DNA of 64,000 nt. It comes from an uncultured Cytophagales bacterium (lineage in GTDB: Bacteria; Bacteroidota; Bacteroidia; Cytophagales; Thermonemataceae). The DNA lies in NCBI GenBank assembly GCA_938002655.1, contig CALLAC010000003.1, positions 62,001 to 126,000 of the forward strand. The letters are read 5' to 3'. This document shows, one piece after another, positions 35,878 to 45,633 of the stretch. Every line of letters starts with the position of its first letter. Position 1 is the first letter of the stretch. The position numbers were made by a program, and so were the translations under genes. The notes below the pieces were generated by a model. That model had not been told where the DNA came from, did no database searches, and worked only from the letters and a program-made list of their open reading frames with translations.

Positions 35878-37269
35878 CTAATCAAGTTTATTAGCAAATA
35901 ATTTTTGCCATAGTTCATAGAGGTGCATAGCTTCTTTTACACATTTTTTGCTCATAAATGCAGGAACTTCGTTTTTTTGAATTTGCTCTACCAACCGCTC
36001 TAAATTCAGGAAGCGAAGTTCCTTTTTGCCTGTTTTGCTTCCCCATAAATAAGTAGGTAATATCTCCACTCTGCTGAGTTGAGTATGCATTTTTTTTCGG
36101 CAGAAACCTTTTGTGATATGCAATTTTAGTAGCGGAATAAGTCTATCCCAAACAAAAATATCGTAGGCTACAAAATCGGCAAGCGAATAAATGGCAAAGC
36201 CCTGTTTCTTTTGTTGTGTGAAAGGACAAGTAAAGTCGTATATTTCCATAGGTTGCGGATTGTGTGGATGGCTTCCCAAGATAATGTCTACACCACACTC
36301 GTCAAAAATTCGGTGAAAAATCTTGATGGTATGCTCCGAAGGATACATCTGATAGGCATTTCCTGTATGTAATGAAAGAATAACCAAGTCGGAGCCACGT
36401 TTATGGGCGTTTTCTACATCTTTTTGTAATCTTTTCAGACTGCAATCAGCTAAATTGAGCCTTTCGTAATTGACCAAATATTCTTTACCTTTGGGCAAAA
36501 CTTCTCTGTTCAGCGAATATGTATAGGCAATGAAAGCAATTTTAATACCTTTTCGCTCTAAGATTGGGAAATTATCACGTTCTTTCCAATTGCGTGCTGT
36601 GCCTGTAAAACTAACTTTCTGACTTTCCAAGAATTCAATTGTCTTGCAGATACCCTCTTCACCCATATCCAAACTATGATTATTAGCGGTAGAAAGAATG
36701 TCATAACCTTTGAAATGCGGCTTTCCACTGAAAATTTCAAACATTTCGATATTAGCATTGAAAAGCATATCTGTTATCATCACTTCGGGAACGAGTGAAG
36801 CTGATTTTTGCAAGTGAATAGGTGTTTCCAAATTGGCAAAAACAATATCCCCGTTAAAAAAGAACTCACCCACTTCATTCCAAAGGTGTTGAGTGTAGTC
36901 TTTTTGTATCCAAGCATAAGGCATTAAATCTCCACCCACCGAAAGCGTAATTGTATTTTGCGGCACAAAATTTTCAGGTAGAGAAAATCGAATCTTTTGC
37001 TTTGTAAAATGCTCTATTGTAGAGTTTGGGAAATAAACTGGCGTTTGGAAGTAATATTTGTAACCTAAAAAAAATATATCCTCACGAGTGCAAAAAGGTG
37101 GATTTTCTTCAAAGTTGGCAAGAGGCGTTCGCCATTGTTTGCCTTTCCATATTCTGAAAAAACCAAAAAATATTTTCAAAACAATAAGCCAAATTTTGCC
37201 TCGTAAACTGTAAGGCAATACTTGCGGAAAAGATTTTTTAAAAGAGATTTTTTGAAAATTTTTAGGCAT
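35878..37269 (-). CDS. CapA-family metallophosphoesterase-like protein
   Basis: 463 residues from the ATG at 37269; the in-frame TTG at 37287 would overlap the LysE-like gene more deeply. A hydrophobic segment near residue 30 is followed by the PGA_cap fold: SVGGDLMPYAW, VFANLETPIHL, STANNHSLDMGEEG, HTGNAYQMYPSEH and LGSHPHNPQPMEIYD. CapA relatives were first linked to poly-gamma-glutamate capsule, but most act on unknown substrates. It overlaps the LysE-like gene stop by 8 bases. Confidence 0.83.
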   Translation of the reverse strand: MPKNFQKISFKKSFPQVLPYSLRGKIWLIVLKIFFGFFRIWKGKQWRTPLANFEENPPFCTREDIFFLGYKYYFQTPVYFPNSTIEHFTKQKIRFSLPENFVPQNTITLSVGGDLMPYAWIQKDYTQHLWNEVGEFFFNGDIVFANLETPIHLQKSASLVPEVMITDMLFNANIEMFEIFSGKPHFKGYDILSTANNHSLDMGEEGICKTIEFLESQKVSFTGTARNWKERDNFPILERKGIKIAFIAYTYSLNREVLPKGKEYLVNYERLNLADCSLKRLQKDVENAHKRGSDLVILSLHTGNAYQMYPSEHTIKIFHRIFDECGVDIILGSHPHNPQPMEIYDFTCPFTQQKKQGFAIYSLADFVAYDIFVWDRLIPLLKLHITKGFCRKKMHTQLSRVEILPTYLWGSKTGKKELRFLNLERLVEQIQKNEVPAFMSKKCVKEAMHLYELWQKLFANKLD

Positions 37270-37882
37270 ACTTGGTGAAAGCGTCAATGAGTAATTTTAT
37301 ACCAAAACTCACAAAAATACCTCCTGAAATCTGATTAAATCGTTGCATAATAAGCGGTGTAAATAACTTGCGAAGCCGCGAAGCCGAAAAAGAAATACCT
37401 ACTTCTGTCAGGAAAATTGCAAGTAGGCAAAAGATAAAAAAAACAATTTGCAAGTTGAAAGTAAAGTATTTTTCTGTTTGTAAATGAGCTACAATAGCTA
37501 CCCAAAAAAAGAAATTCACTGGATTGAGTACATTCAGCAGAAATCCTTGCCCAAAATAGTACAAAGCATTTCCTAAACGTGTTTTTTGGGGCTTGATTTC
37601 TACTTTTTTTCTAAATATACTACTGACTCCCAAACCCAGTAAAAGCAAGCCCCCTACCAGACTAATGTAAAAAGGCATTTGAGGCGTATCGGGCAAAAAA
37701 CTCGTACCCGCCATAGCCGCCGAAATATAAAATATATCTGAAAACACCACTCCCGAAGCTATGAAAATACCACTTTTATAACCGAAATCTATACTGTTTT
37801 GGATAAGGGCAAAAAATACTGTTCCAAGCATACAGCTTAAAACTATCCCTGTTCCAAAGCCCGAAACAACTGCATCGAACAT
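37262..37882 (-). CDS. LysE-family translocator
   Basis: 206 residues, six membrane helices. The family pattern is visible: GTGIVLSCMLGTVFFALIQNS, then FGYKSGIFIASGVVFSDI, LLLLGLGVSSIF and FLLNVLNPVNFFFWV (the NP motif). LysE-type proteins export amino acids or related compounds; the substrate is unknown. It lies upstream of and overlaps the CapA-like gene. Confidence 0.82.
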   Translation of the reverse strand: MFDAVVSGFGTGIVLSCMLGTVFFALIQNSIDFGYKSGIFIASGVVFSDIFYISAAMAGTSFLPDTPQMPFYISLVGGLLLLGLGVSSIFRKKVEIKPQKTRLGNALYYFGQGFLLNVLNPVNFFFWVAIVAHLQTEKYFTFNLQIVFFIFCLLAIFLTEVGISFSASRLRKLFTPLIMQRFNQISGGIFVSFGIKLLIDAFTKYA

Positions 37883-37949
37883 TCAATTTTTTAATTTAGG
37901 GCCGAAAATAGTAAATTTATTTTATTTGAAAGTTCAGAGTGAAATTTTA

Positions 37950-37981
37950 TTTGTTAGAAAGAAAGATTATAGTTACTTTTG
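37950..37981 (+). promoter_or_regulatory. Promoter of the PKD/T9SS protein gene
   Basis: TTTG (37950-37953), a 20-base spacer and TACTTTTG (37974-37981) match the Bacteroidota consensus fully, 36 bases before the ATG. Confidence 0.75.
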
Positions 37982-38016
37982 TTGAGTACAAAGTATAAAT
38001 AAAAAAGATTTTCACT

Positions 38017-40833
38017 ATGAAATTTTTTTGCATTTTACTTACAATTTTTCCGATACTTCAAGAGGCACTTGGTCAGTGTATTCCTACGAGTACAAATACT
38101 TTTGGCTTACCTGCTCTTATCTGTCCTGACGAAAATCTCAATTTCGTTAATCCTCATGCTTCGGGGTTTAGCTATGAATGGGATTTGTGCGATAGAGATA
38201 TGGAAGCTACTCCACAGGTAACTTTTCTTTCAGGTATGATTGCTAATGAAGGATTGGGGCAAAGTGTATTGGTAAGCGAAGATGGAGATTACTATCTATT
38301 TGTGATAGCTTACCTTACTTCTCGTTTATATCGCATTGATTTAGGCGATAACCCTCAAAATCCTCCACAACTTATTCATAATTTAGGTAATTTGGGTGTT
38401 TTAAGTACCCCTTGGAACTTAGAAATCGTAAAAGATGAGACATCAGGTATTTGGTATGGTATAACTTGTAATTATATTGCTAATCAATTTATTCGTCTCA
38501 ATTTTGGAACATCAATTAAGAATACACCCTCGGCGAGTTTTATGGGTAGTTTAGCCCCTACTTACACTTACACTGCTACCGTAAAACTTATCAAAGACGC
38601 AGGAAATTATTACCTGTTGGTATCAGGCTACTATGCTAACTCTATTGCAGTAGTTGATATTGGAACCAGTTTGAATAATAATTTTTCTATTACAAACATC
38701 ATTAACAACATAAGCCTGACTATTTCAAATCCTAGAAATATGGATGTAATCAATGATTGTGGCGTATGGAACTTACTCATTGCATCATTAGCAGGTAATA
38801 AACATATCATTTTTGATAATGGCTTAAATAATAGTCCCTCTGTTGTTGATGAACCTTATAGCTCCTCCGGATTTGGAACAGCAACCAGTGTAAAAATTTC
38901 TTCTGAAAATGGTGAATATTACGCTATTACTATGGATAATACAGGAAAATTGCAAAGAAGCTACTATGGTAATAGTATCACAAACAATCCTGTTGTCAAT
39001 ACTTTTTTAGGTGCCATAACGTCTAATCCTAATTTTAGGGATATCTATGGTATGGATTTTATAGAGTACAAAGGCAAAAATATATTTGTAGGAGCTAACT
39101 TTTACGCAAACCAAATTTTTCGTATAGATTTCGAGCGTAAATGTGGAGTGAATGTTTCTTTTTCTAATGCGTACAACCCTACAAATATTCGTTATCGTGA
39201 TGCTGTTACACACCCTGTTTCTTTACAAGTAAAAAATAGTACAGGAAACATAGTACAAATTTATACAGGAAACGTAAATATCAATCCTACAACAACAGTA
39301 GCTAATTTCGTGGCAAATGATGTTTGTATAGGTTCGGCAGTAGTTTTTAATAATACTTCTATCGGTAGCGATAGCAATGTACTTTCTTGGCAATGGGATT
39401 TTGGCGATAGCAGTACTTCTTCACTCAAAAATCCTCCTACGCATACGTATAGTAGTCCGGGGAATTATACCGTAACTTTGACTGTCAACAACCTTAATGG
39501 TTGTGTCAATAGTATTAGTAAAGTGGTTAGGGTATCAGGTGGAGTAACGGCTGATTTTCAAGCTCCTGCCACTACTTGTGTAGGGCAAGTCATCAATTTT
39601 GAAAATTTTTCAACTTATACGAATGTCCCTTTTCACGCTGCCACAGGATTTTATTGGAATTTTGGCGACGGCACTTATTCCCCTTTTCAGAACCCAAGCA
39701 AAATCTACAATACTGCAGGAACTTACAATATCACACTTACTGTACAAGATTCAGCGGGCTGTACGAATAGCACTACCAAGAGTATTCAAGTATTAGATAA
39801 TCCTACGGTTTCTTTTAGCTTTCCATTCAATATTTGTGCAGGGGTGCCTGTGCAATTTATTAGCTCGGCAACTAATGCTACCGAATATCTATGGTTTTTT
39901 GAAGGACACGGCACCAGCACCGAAGCCAACCCTACCATCACCTTCCAACAAGGCGGCTTTTATGATGTAACCCTGCAAGTAAAAAATAACAACAACTGCA
40001 TCAATACTTTCACCATTGAAAATATCCCTGTTTTTGATGCTCCCGCTATTATTTTCACAACCCAACGTTTTCTGGATAACCCCTTGAAGGTACAATTCAA
40101 CAATTTTACTTCAGGGGCTACTAGTTACGAATGGAATTTTGGCGATGGTAATACTTCTTTTTTACCTCAACCCACTCACACTTTCTCGAAAGCAGGCGAG
40201 TATCTGGTAAGCCTCAAAGCTATCAGTGCTAATAATTGTGAAAGTTCATTTAGTCAGATTGTAGGAGTAGGAACACTCAAGCCCAATATAAGTCTCAATG
40301 AATTATATTTTGAAAACGAACAAATCAAACTTACTTTGGAAAACAAAGGAAATACCTTATTAAATAATTTGCAAATTTTTGTTGAAATGGCTGATACTAC
40401 TTTCATCGAAACGTACACTTCTACTGTAGCAAGAGGTGAAATCGTAGACTATACTCTGCAAACTGTCATTTCCGATGAAATTATAGCCAAATCAAAGTAT
40501 TTTTGCGTGAAGGTTTTGCCTAAACCTTCGGTACAAGATATTGACCTTTCAGATAATCGAAAATGCTTCAATCTTTCTAATCGTTTGTTTGTGTATGAGC
40601 CTTATCCTAATCCTGCCCAAGATGAGGTAAAAATAGCCTTTACTGCCCCCAATAGCGGTGAAGTAACTTTCAGAATAACAGATATGCTCGGAAAGTCTGT
40701 TGTAAAAATGGGTCTTGTAAGTCAGGGTTACAATGAGGAAATTTTAGATGTAAGAGGTTTTGCCAAAGGATTGTATGTAATCACTTTGGAAATCGGAGGC
40801 AGTGTCGTTCACAAGAAATTGGTTATCAATTAG
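38017..40833 (+). CDS. Secreted propeller/PKD-domain protein with T9SS sorting domain
   Basis: 938 residues. Signal peptide ending near residue 19 (ALGQ). A repeat region (about 60-370) shows a motif like G-x-S-x-x-N-x-P near residues 109, 163, 215, 266 and 317, spaced 51-54 apart, as in beta-propeller blades. Four PKD domains start near 428, 511, 594 and 675, with WxFGDG cores (WDFGDS, WNFGDG and WNFGDG in three; the third is degenerate, FFEGHG). A CARDB-like domain follows (about 757-855), then the T9SS type A sorting domain (from about 860: YEPYPNPAQDEVKI to the end). Exported by type IX secretion and probably surface-attached; ligand unknown. Confidence 0.88.
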   Translation: MKFFCILLTIFPILQEALGQCIPTSTNTFGLPALICPDENLNFVNPHASGFSYEWDLCDRDMEATPQVTFLSGMIANEGLGQSVLVSEDGDYYLFVIAYLTSRLYRIDLGDNPQNPPQLIHNLGNLGVLSTPWNLEIVKDETSGIWYGITCNYIANQFIRLNFGTSIKNTPSASFMGSLAPTYTYTATVKLIKDAGNYYLLVSGYYANSIAVVDIGTSLNNNFSITNIINNISLTISNPRNMDVINDCGVWNLLIASLAGNKHIIFDNGLNNSPSVVDEPYSSSGFGTATSVKISSENGEYYAITMDNTGKLQRSYYGNSITNNPVVNTFLGAITSNPNFRDIYGMDFIEYKGKNIFVGANFYANQIFRIDFERKCGVNVSFSNAYNPTNIRYRDAVTHPVSLQVKNSTGNIVQIYTGNVNINPTTTVANFVANDVCIGSAVVFNNTSIGSDSNVLSWQWDFGDSSTSSLKNPPTHTYSSPGNYTVTLTVNNLNGCVNSISKVVRVSGGVTADFQAPATTCVGQVINFENFSTYTNVPFHAATGFYWNFGDGTYSPFQNPSKIYNTAGTYNITLTVQDSAGCTNSTTKSIQVLDNPTVSFSFPFNICAGVPVQFISSATNATEYLWFFEGHGTSTEANPTITFQQGGFYDVTLQVKNNNNCINTFTIENIPVFDAPAIIFTTQRFLDNPLKVQFNNFTSGATSYEWNFGDGNTSFLPQPTHTFSKAGEYLVSLKAISANNCESSFSQIVGVGTLKPNISLNELYFENEQIKLTLENKGNTLLNNLQIFVEMADTTFIETYTSTVARGEIVDYTLQTVISDEIIAKSKYFCVKVLPKPSVQDIDLSDNRKCFNLSNRLFVYEPYPNPAQDEVKIAFTAPNSGEVTFRITDMLGKSVVKMGLVSQGYNEEILDVRGFAKGLYVITLEIGGSVVHKKLVIN

Positions 40834-41398
40834 TTTTTTGACAAAATTTTCGGTAGTTTTCCATTGCTCGGATATGTTTCAAATCTTTGGCTTTACGAAA
40901 CTCCCAGCATGCTCCTGAGGTATCTTTGAACTGTAAACGCAAAAGCCCTCGTTGAAAGTGGGCTTCTGTCTCGTTAGGGTCAAGAAAAAGAATTTTATTG
41001 AAATCATTGATAGCCCCTGATTCATCTTTTAGTTTGATTTTAACTTTGGCTCGCAAATAATATCCTGCTATGTTTTGGGGCTCTTTGCGTAAAAAAATGT
41101 TAATTGTTTCTAGTGCGTCCAAATAATTTTGCAAGCTATCTAAGATGTAGGCTTTTTGAAGCAATAACTGATTTTTGCTCGGATTTTGCGAGATTTCTTG
41201 TTCTACCTTTTGCAGTTGTTTTTCTAATGCCTGCATGTAGTTTATTTTGGAGCTTTCGGTAGTTTTTTGAGCGTTACAAGTATTAAATAATACCAAATTA
41301 CAGCATAAACAAAGCAATTTTACTGTAAATTTTCCCCTTATGAGAGAAAATTTACAGTAAAATTCAAAAGAGAGAAGACTATTTGATTTTATTTTCAC
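40826..41398 (-). CDS. TPR protein with signal-like N-terminus, start uncertain
   Basis: The open frame begins at a GTG (41398) inside the upstream gene. A TTG just after the 19-bp inverted repeat (near 41317) is another candidate, giving a short hydrophobic leader LCLCCNLVLFNTCNAQ. The mature part (about 135 residues) holds three TPR-like repeats (NLLQKAYILDSLQNYLDALE is the type; also GYYLRAKVKIKLKDESGA and HFQRGLLRLQFKDTSGA). The stop overlaps the PKD gene stop by 8 bases, convergently. Third gene of the PstS-TPR unit. Coordinates use the longest frame. Confidence 0.55.
   Translation of the reverse strand: MKIKSNSLLSFEFYCKFSLIRGKFTVKLLCLCCNLVLFNTCNAQKTTESSKINYMQALEKQLQKVEQEISQNPSKNQLLLQKAYILDSLQNYLDALETINIFLRKEPQNIAGYYLRAKVKIKLKDESGAINDFNKILFLDPNETEAHFQRGLLRLQFKDTSGACWEFRKAKDLKHIRAMENYRKFCQKTN
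41316..41364. repeat. Perfect 19-bp inverted repeat with 11-base loop
   Basis: AATTTTACTGTAAATTTTC (41316-41334) is the exact reverse complement of 41346-41364. It lies between the two TPR genes of the minus-strand unit, 15 bases from the stop of the upstream one. No long T run follows on the minus strand, so it is not a standard terminator. Confidence 0.9.
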
Positions 41399-43094
41399 CT
41401 GTTTTGGGTGCAGTTTTGGTATTATTAGCAGGTTTAGTTTCAGGAATAGCTTTCAATTTGAGCAATTCCTCTGCTTTTTTCAAAATATCGCCATCATTCT
41501 TTTCATCAACAATTTTTTTGGCAAACTCTTTGGCTTTGGGCAAATCTTTTTTTGCATAGTAGTATCCCATCAAGTAGTTGTAAGCAGAAGCACGGTCTTT
41601 ACGATATTTTGTAAGCTCTTTTTCTTTATCCTGTGCCTTTTCAATGAGTTTGTTTGTTTCAGCAAGATATGTTTCATAAGGTTCTTTGGCAAGAGCCTTG
41701 TCGTTGATGTCGTTACTATTCTGCGATAAGCGGTTGTTGGCTCTGTAAATCAAAAATTTTAGATAATCGGGATATTTTTGAAACCCTTGTGCAAAGATTT
41801 CATCAGCTTTTTCGTAGTTTTCCTTGCTAAGCATATACGAATAGCCTGCAAACAAATAGTTTTCTATGCCAAACTGCTTTTTGTTGAGTTTGTTTTTAGC
41901 AATTATCTCTTCAAAAGTCTTTCCGGCTTCGGTATATCTTTTTTGGCTGTATAGCGAATCGGCTATGCGGCGAATATAATAAATGCTTTCCTCATCATCA
42001 GGATTTAAATCGTAAGCTTTACGGAGATAATCATAGGCTTCATCATAATTTTTGTTAGAGAAAGCAATATCTGCTAAACACTCATAGTCAGTAGAAAATA
42101 GTTTAATACCCGATTGCAAAACTTTATTCATATAATTTTGAGCTTCGGCAGTTTTGCCATTTTTTTGCAGAGCATAAGCCATCCATCGGTTAAATTCAGG
42201 ATATTTTACTTTATCTTCTATGGCTTTTAGCTCCTGTAAGGCTTTTTCATACTTTCCAGTTTTATACAAAAATATGGCATATCTGTAACGTATTTCATCA
42301 CTTTTTTCGGAACGAGCTATGTACTTATCGTAATAGGCTATGGCACTATCTAATTTATTTGCTTTGGCGTATAATTCAGCAATTTTACGATAGATAGGAG
42401 TATAATCAGGAGCCACATGCATAATTTCTTTATATTCTTTCAATATTTCGGTGTAATCGGGGTTTTTACCAAATAAATTAAATTCTACACGTTTAGTGAG
42501 AGCTTTTCCACTTTTGTTATTACTTTTAGCCTTCGCAAAGTCGTAGTTAGCAATAGCTTTAGGTCCATTTTCGGGCTTTTGAGTAAGTTTGTAAGCATCT
42601 CCAAGAAAAATATAGGCATCTTCGGTAACGTTTTTGTGTTTGATAGCCTCTTCTAAAATCTTGATAGCTTCAAAGGGGTCTTGGTTGGGTGGATTGTGGC
42701 TGATATATGCCTCGCCAGCACGCAAAAGCACATTGTAGTCTTTGGACTTGGTTTTCTTAATAACTTCATCAATAATAGCTTTTGCACCTGCTTTATCACC
42801 TTTCATTAGTTTTACTTCTGCAAGCCCAATTTCATTTAAAGAGAATTTTTTATCTGCCTGCAAACCTTTCTCAAATTGTGTTTGGGCTTGGTCGGCTTCA
42901 GCTGTTTTTGCGTAAAAATAACCCAAATAGTAATAATGTTCGGCAGTAGGTTTGCTACTTACAAGTTGTTCAAAAACTTTCTTGGCAGAGCTAAACTGCT
43001 CCATATCCATATATTGCAAGCCTTGCTGGATACTTTGAGCCTGCAACACATAGCTGAAAATAAAAGCTAGAGCCAATAGACTAATTTTTTTCAT
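41379..43094 (-). CDS. TPR protein, periplasmic
   Basis: 571 residues. Signal peptide (MKKISLLALAFIFSYVLQAQ), then about twelve TPR units almost to the end (TAEHYYYLGYFYAKTAEADQ is typical). The C-terminus is a low-complexity Lys/Thr/Pro tail. Genes of this kind sit beside a PstS-like lipoprotein, and often an ExbB/ExbD/TonB set, in many Bacteroidota; here only PstS is present. The start is 28 bases after the PstS-like stop. Role unknown; probably part of an envelope complex. Confidence 0.8.
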   Translation of the reverse strand: MKKISLLALAFIFSYVLQAQSIQQGLQYMDMEQFSSAKKVFEQLVSSKPTAEHYYYLGYFYAKTAEADQAQTQFEKGLQADKKFSLNEIGLAEVKLMKGDKAGAKAIIDEVIKKTKSKDYNVLLRAGEAYISHNPPNQDPFEAIKILEEAIKHKNVTEDAYIFLGDAYKLTQKPENGPKAIANYDFAKAKSNNKSGKALTKRVEFNLFGKNPDYTEILKEYKEIMHVAPDYTPIYRKIAELYAKANKLDSAIAYYDKYIARSEKSDEIRYRYAIFLYKTGKYEKALQELKAIEDKVKYPEFNRWMAYALQKNGKTAEAQNYMNKVLQSGIKLFSTDYECLADIAFSNKNYDEAYDYLRKAYDLNPDDEESIYYIRRIADSLYSQKRYTEAGKTFEEIIAKNKLNKKQFGIENYLFAGYSYMLSKENYEKADEIFAQGFQKYPDYLKFLIYRANNRLSQNSNDINDKALAKEPYETYLAETNKLIEKAQDKEKELTKYRKDRASAYNYLMGYYYAKKDLPKAKEFAKKIVDEKNDGDILKKAEELLKLKAIPETKPANNTKTAPKTGENKIK

Positions 43095-43121
43095 TTGTGT
43101 TTGAATTTTATGGTTTGAAAA

Positions 43122-44084
43122 CTATTTAACTTCCAAATTTCGTGTAATAATTTCCACTTCACGCGTAGGGATTTTCTTGGGCAAAAGTCCTGCTTTTAGA
43201 AAAATTCTTTGTCCTGTTTCTTGTCCCAGAAAGCTCATAAAAGCATACGAAAGTCCTATTCGGTTATTTTTCACAATGCTGTACACTTCTCTTGAAAGTG
43301 GGTAGAGATTTTGTGCCAAATTGGTTTGCGAAGCAAAATAAGCCTTTCCTGTGCTATCTTGTACGGGTAAAATTTTTACGCCTGCCAAGCGTTTCTGATT
43401 GGCTTCGTTATCTTCGCTTATCCAGCTAAAACCCACAACTCCCAAAGCATTTTCTCTTTTGGCAACCTGGTCTATAATAGCCAAATTAGATTTTGTGCCA
43501 AAGATTTTCAGCTTGCTAATGTCAGCAATTTCAAATTTATTTTTCAAAAAATTATGATTGCTCGAATTGGCGTTATCTAATACAATAACAATTTCACTAT
43601 CAGGGTTTTGTGGGTTAATTTCTTTCCAATTCTTGATTTTTCCTGTAAAAATATCTTTGAGTTGCGAAAGGCTAATGCTCGTATCTTTGATAGTAGGGCT
43701 AACCACTATTGAGATAGCATCTACATAGCTTACCCAAGCACGTGTAATGGTTTTTTGTCGTTCAATTTCTTTTTTTTCGTTGCTGTTCAAATCTCTGCTG
43801 ATAATGACGGCATCGACACTATCACGCAAAAGTAAAGCCACTGCTTTATCTTCGGGGGTTACTACAAGATTGATTTGTGCTTGCTCATATTCATTCATAA
43901 ACATTTTTGCCTGTTGCTGAATGATATGGTAAAAGGCATCATCTACGGCAATATATACACTTCCACTGGTAGGCGTATCATATTTTTTTTCAGCATTTTG
44001 TTTTTCTTGGTTAGCAGAATGACAAGACCATACAATAGCCGCAGAAACGAAAATTAGGCAAAGATTTTTCAAAAGTGTTTTCAT
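43122..44084 (-). CDS. PstS-like substrate-binding lipoprotein
   Basis: 320 residues from the ATG at 44084, which opens the signal peptide; the longer frame to 44141 lacks one in the right place. Lipobox near AAIVWSCHSA. The body is a type 2 periplasmic binding fold: GSVYIAVDDAFYHIIQQQA, AVIISRDLN, SWVSYVDAISIVVSP, SQLKDIFTGKIKNWKEINP and ENALGVVGFSWIS. The family is PstS (phosphate), but no pstC, pstA or pstB follow; two TPR genes do. A -7-like box TATTTTTG lies at 44101-44108. Confidence 0.85.
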   Translation of the reverse strand: MKTLLKNLCLIFVSAAIVWSCHSANQEKQNAEKKYDTPTSGSVYIAVDDAFYHIIQQQAKMFMNEYEQAQINLVVTPEDKAVALLLRDSVDAVIISRDLNSNEKKEIERQKTITRAWVSYVDAISIVVSPTIKDTSISLSQLKDIFTGKIKNWKEINPQNPDSEIVIVLDNANSSNHNFLKNKFEIADISKLKIFGTKSNLAIIDQVAKRENALGVVGFSWISEDNEANQKRLAGVKILPVQDSTGKAYFASQTNLAQNLYPLSREVYSIVKNNRIGLSYAFMSFLGQETGQRIFLKAGLLPKKIPTREVEIITRNLEVK

Positions 44085-44149
44085 TAGTTCAAATTTTTGG
44101 CAAAAATAAAATAAAATTCCTAAAAATTCACGTAAATTCAAGCATTATT

Positions 44150-45538
44150 TTATCTTCGGGCAATTTTCAACTTTTCAAAAATTGAACCCAAAACCATTCC
44201 TATAATACTTGCCAAAAATCCTGCCAGATTCGCAGGTAAAAGTGTTATGGGGAAAATTAAGCAAACAATCCACACGATAAGTCCTATGAATGTTGAAAGT
44301 ATAGCCCCCAAACGAGAAGGATTTTCGAGATACAATGCCGCCCAAATAGGTACAACCAAAGTTACCAACCCCGATGAAGCCGCAAAACTAGCAAGTTCAA
44401 AAATGCTTTCACCCAAATTTGCCAAAATAAGCGAGAGAAGTGTAATTATCACCACCGAAATACGCAAAAGCCACAAAAGCGTTTTATCAGTCTTGTTTTT
44501 GATAAAGGGCAAAAGTATATTTTCGGCAAGCACTGTGGCAGGAGCTAGAATAGCTCCACTCGCCGTACTTAAAATTGCTGATAGCAAAGCTCCTAAAAAT
44601 AAAATTTGCACGCCTAAGCCGCCAATTTGTAGCACGAGTACAGGCATTAGTGCTTCAGCATTTTCTTGTAAAAGGTTCGGATATAAAATGCGAGCATAAA
44701 GCGTAATTACAAGGGGTATAGCCGTAATCAGCAAATACACTCCTGCTGAAAGAAATGAGGCTTTTACGGCAACTTTTTCCGATTTTGCAGAAAGAATACG
44801 TTGCAAGACATCTTGCGAAGGAATTGAGCCAAGTCCTAACGTAAGCCATGCAGAAATATATGCTAAAATATCCGAAAAATTGCGTTCGGGAAATATCTGA
44901 AAATATTTCGGAGGGCTTTTGGCAAGTACTTCGTTCAAAGATATTTGCTCGGATAAATTCCACCAAATCGCTATCATTCCTGCTACAATAATGAAGGATT
45001 GCAGAAAATCCGTAACCGAAACTGCCCACATTCCACCGATATAAGTATAGATAAGTACTACAAATGCTCCTACTATCATACTTGTAAAAATGGGCAACTC
45101 CATTACACTTTCCAAAACTTCTCCAAGTGCTTTGAGCTGTGCCGCCACCCAACCAAAATAAGTAATTACCATTATCAGACTGCTCAGGAAGGCAATTGGT
45201 GTATTATATCGTTTTTCAAATAAATCGCCAAAGGTTAGTAAGCCCAAACGATACAATTTTCTTGTAAAGAAAAAGCCAATGATAATTAGAGCTAAAACCG
45301 CTCCCAAAGGTTCTTCAATTATTCCCAAAAACCCATTTTTAGCATACTCCGAAGGGCCGCCCATTATCACTTCCGAGCCGAACCAAGTAGCAAACAAACA
45401 CGCCACCGAAACGCCCAAAGGCAAATTTCTACCTGCCAAAGCAAAATCTTGAGCATTTTTTACTCGTCTGCTGGCCCAATAACCTACTAAAAGAGTAAGC
45501 AATAGATACAGCAGTATAAATATCTGTAAAGCAAGCAA
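44150..45538 (-). CDS. Sodium:solute symporter family transporter
   Basis: 462 residues, about 13 membrane helices, of the SSS family. Blocks: FALAGRNLPLGVSVACLFAT, FGSEVIMGGPSEYAK, YTYIGGMWAVSVTDFLQSF, GLGSIPSQDVLQRILSAKSE and SAILSTASGAILAPATV. The start must be the TTG at 45538: no ATG exists before residue 60 and the first membrane helix is complete from there. Substrate not determinable; relatives carry proline, sugars or acids. It is upstream of the PstS-like gene, 65 bases away. Confidence 0.87.
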   Translation of the reverse strand: MLALQIFILLYLLLTLLVGYWASRRVKNAQDFALAGRNLPLGVSVACLFATWFGSEVIMGGPSEYAKNGFLGIIEEPLGAVLALIIIGFFFTRKLYRLGLLTFGDLFEKRYNTPIAFLSSLIMVITYFGWVAAQLKALGEVLESVMELPIFTSMIVGAFVVLIYTYIGGMWAVSVTDFLQSFIIVAGMIAIWWNLSEQISLNEVLAKSPPKYFQIFPERNFSDILAYISAWLTLGLGSIPSQDVLQRILSAKSEKVAVKASFLSAGVYLLITAIPLVITLYARILYPNLLQENAEALMPVLVLQIGGLGVQILFLGALLSAILSTASGAILAPATVLAENILLPFIKNKTDKTLLWLLRISVVIITLLSLILANLGESIFELASFAASSGLVTLVVPIWAALYLENPSRLGAILSTFIGLIVWIVCLIFPITLLPANLAGFLASIIGMVLGSIFEKLKIARR

Positions 45539-45633
45539 ATTTTTATATTTTTTACTGAAAGCAGCGAAAGTAAAAAATGGCTAATAAAATTTCAATTTTG
45601 GAAGTATTTTTCTGCCGATTTCAGCCCTGAATG

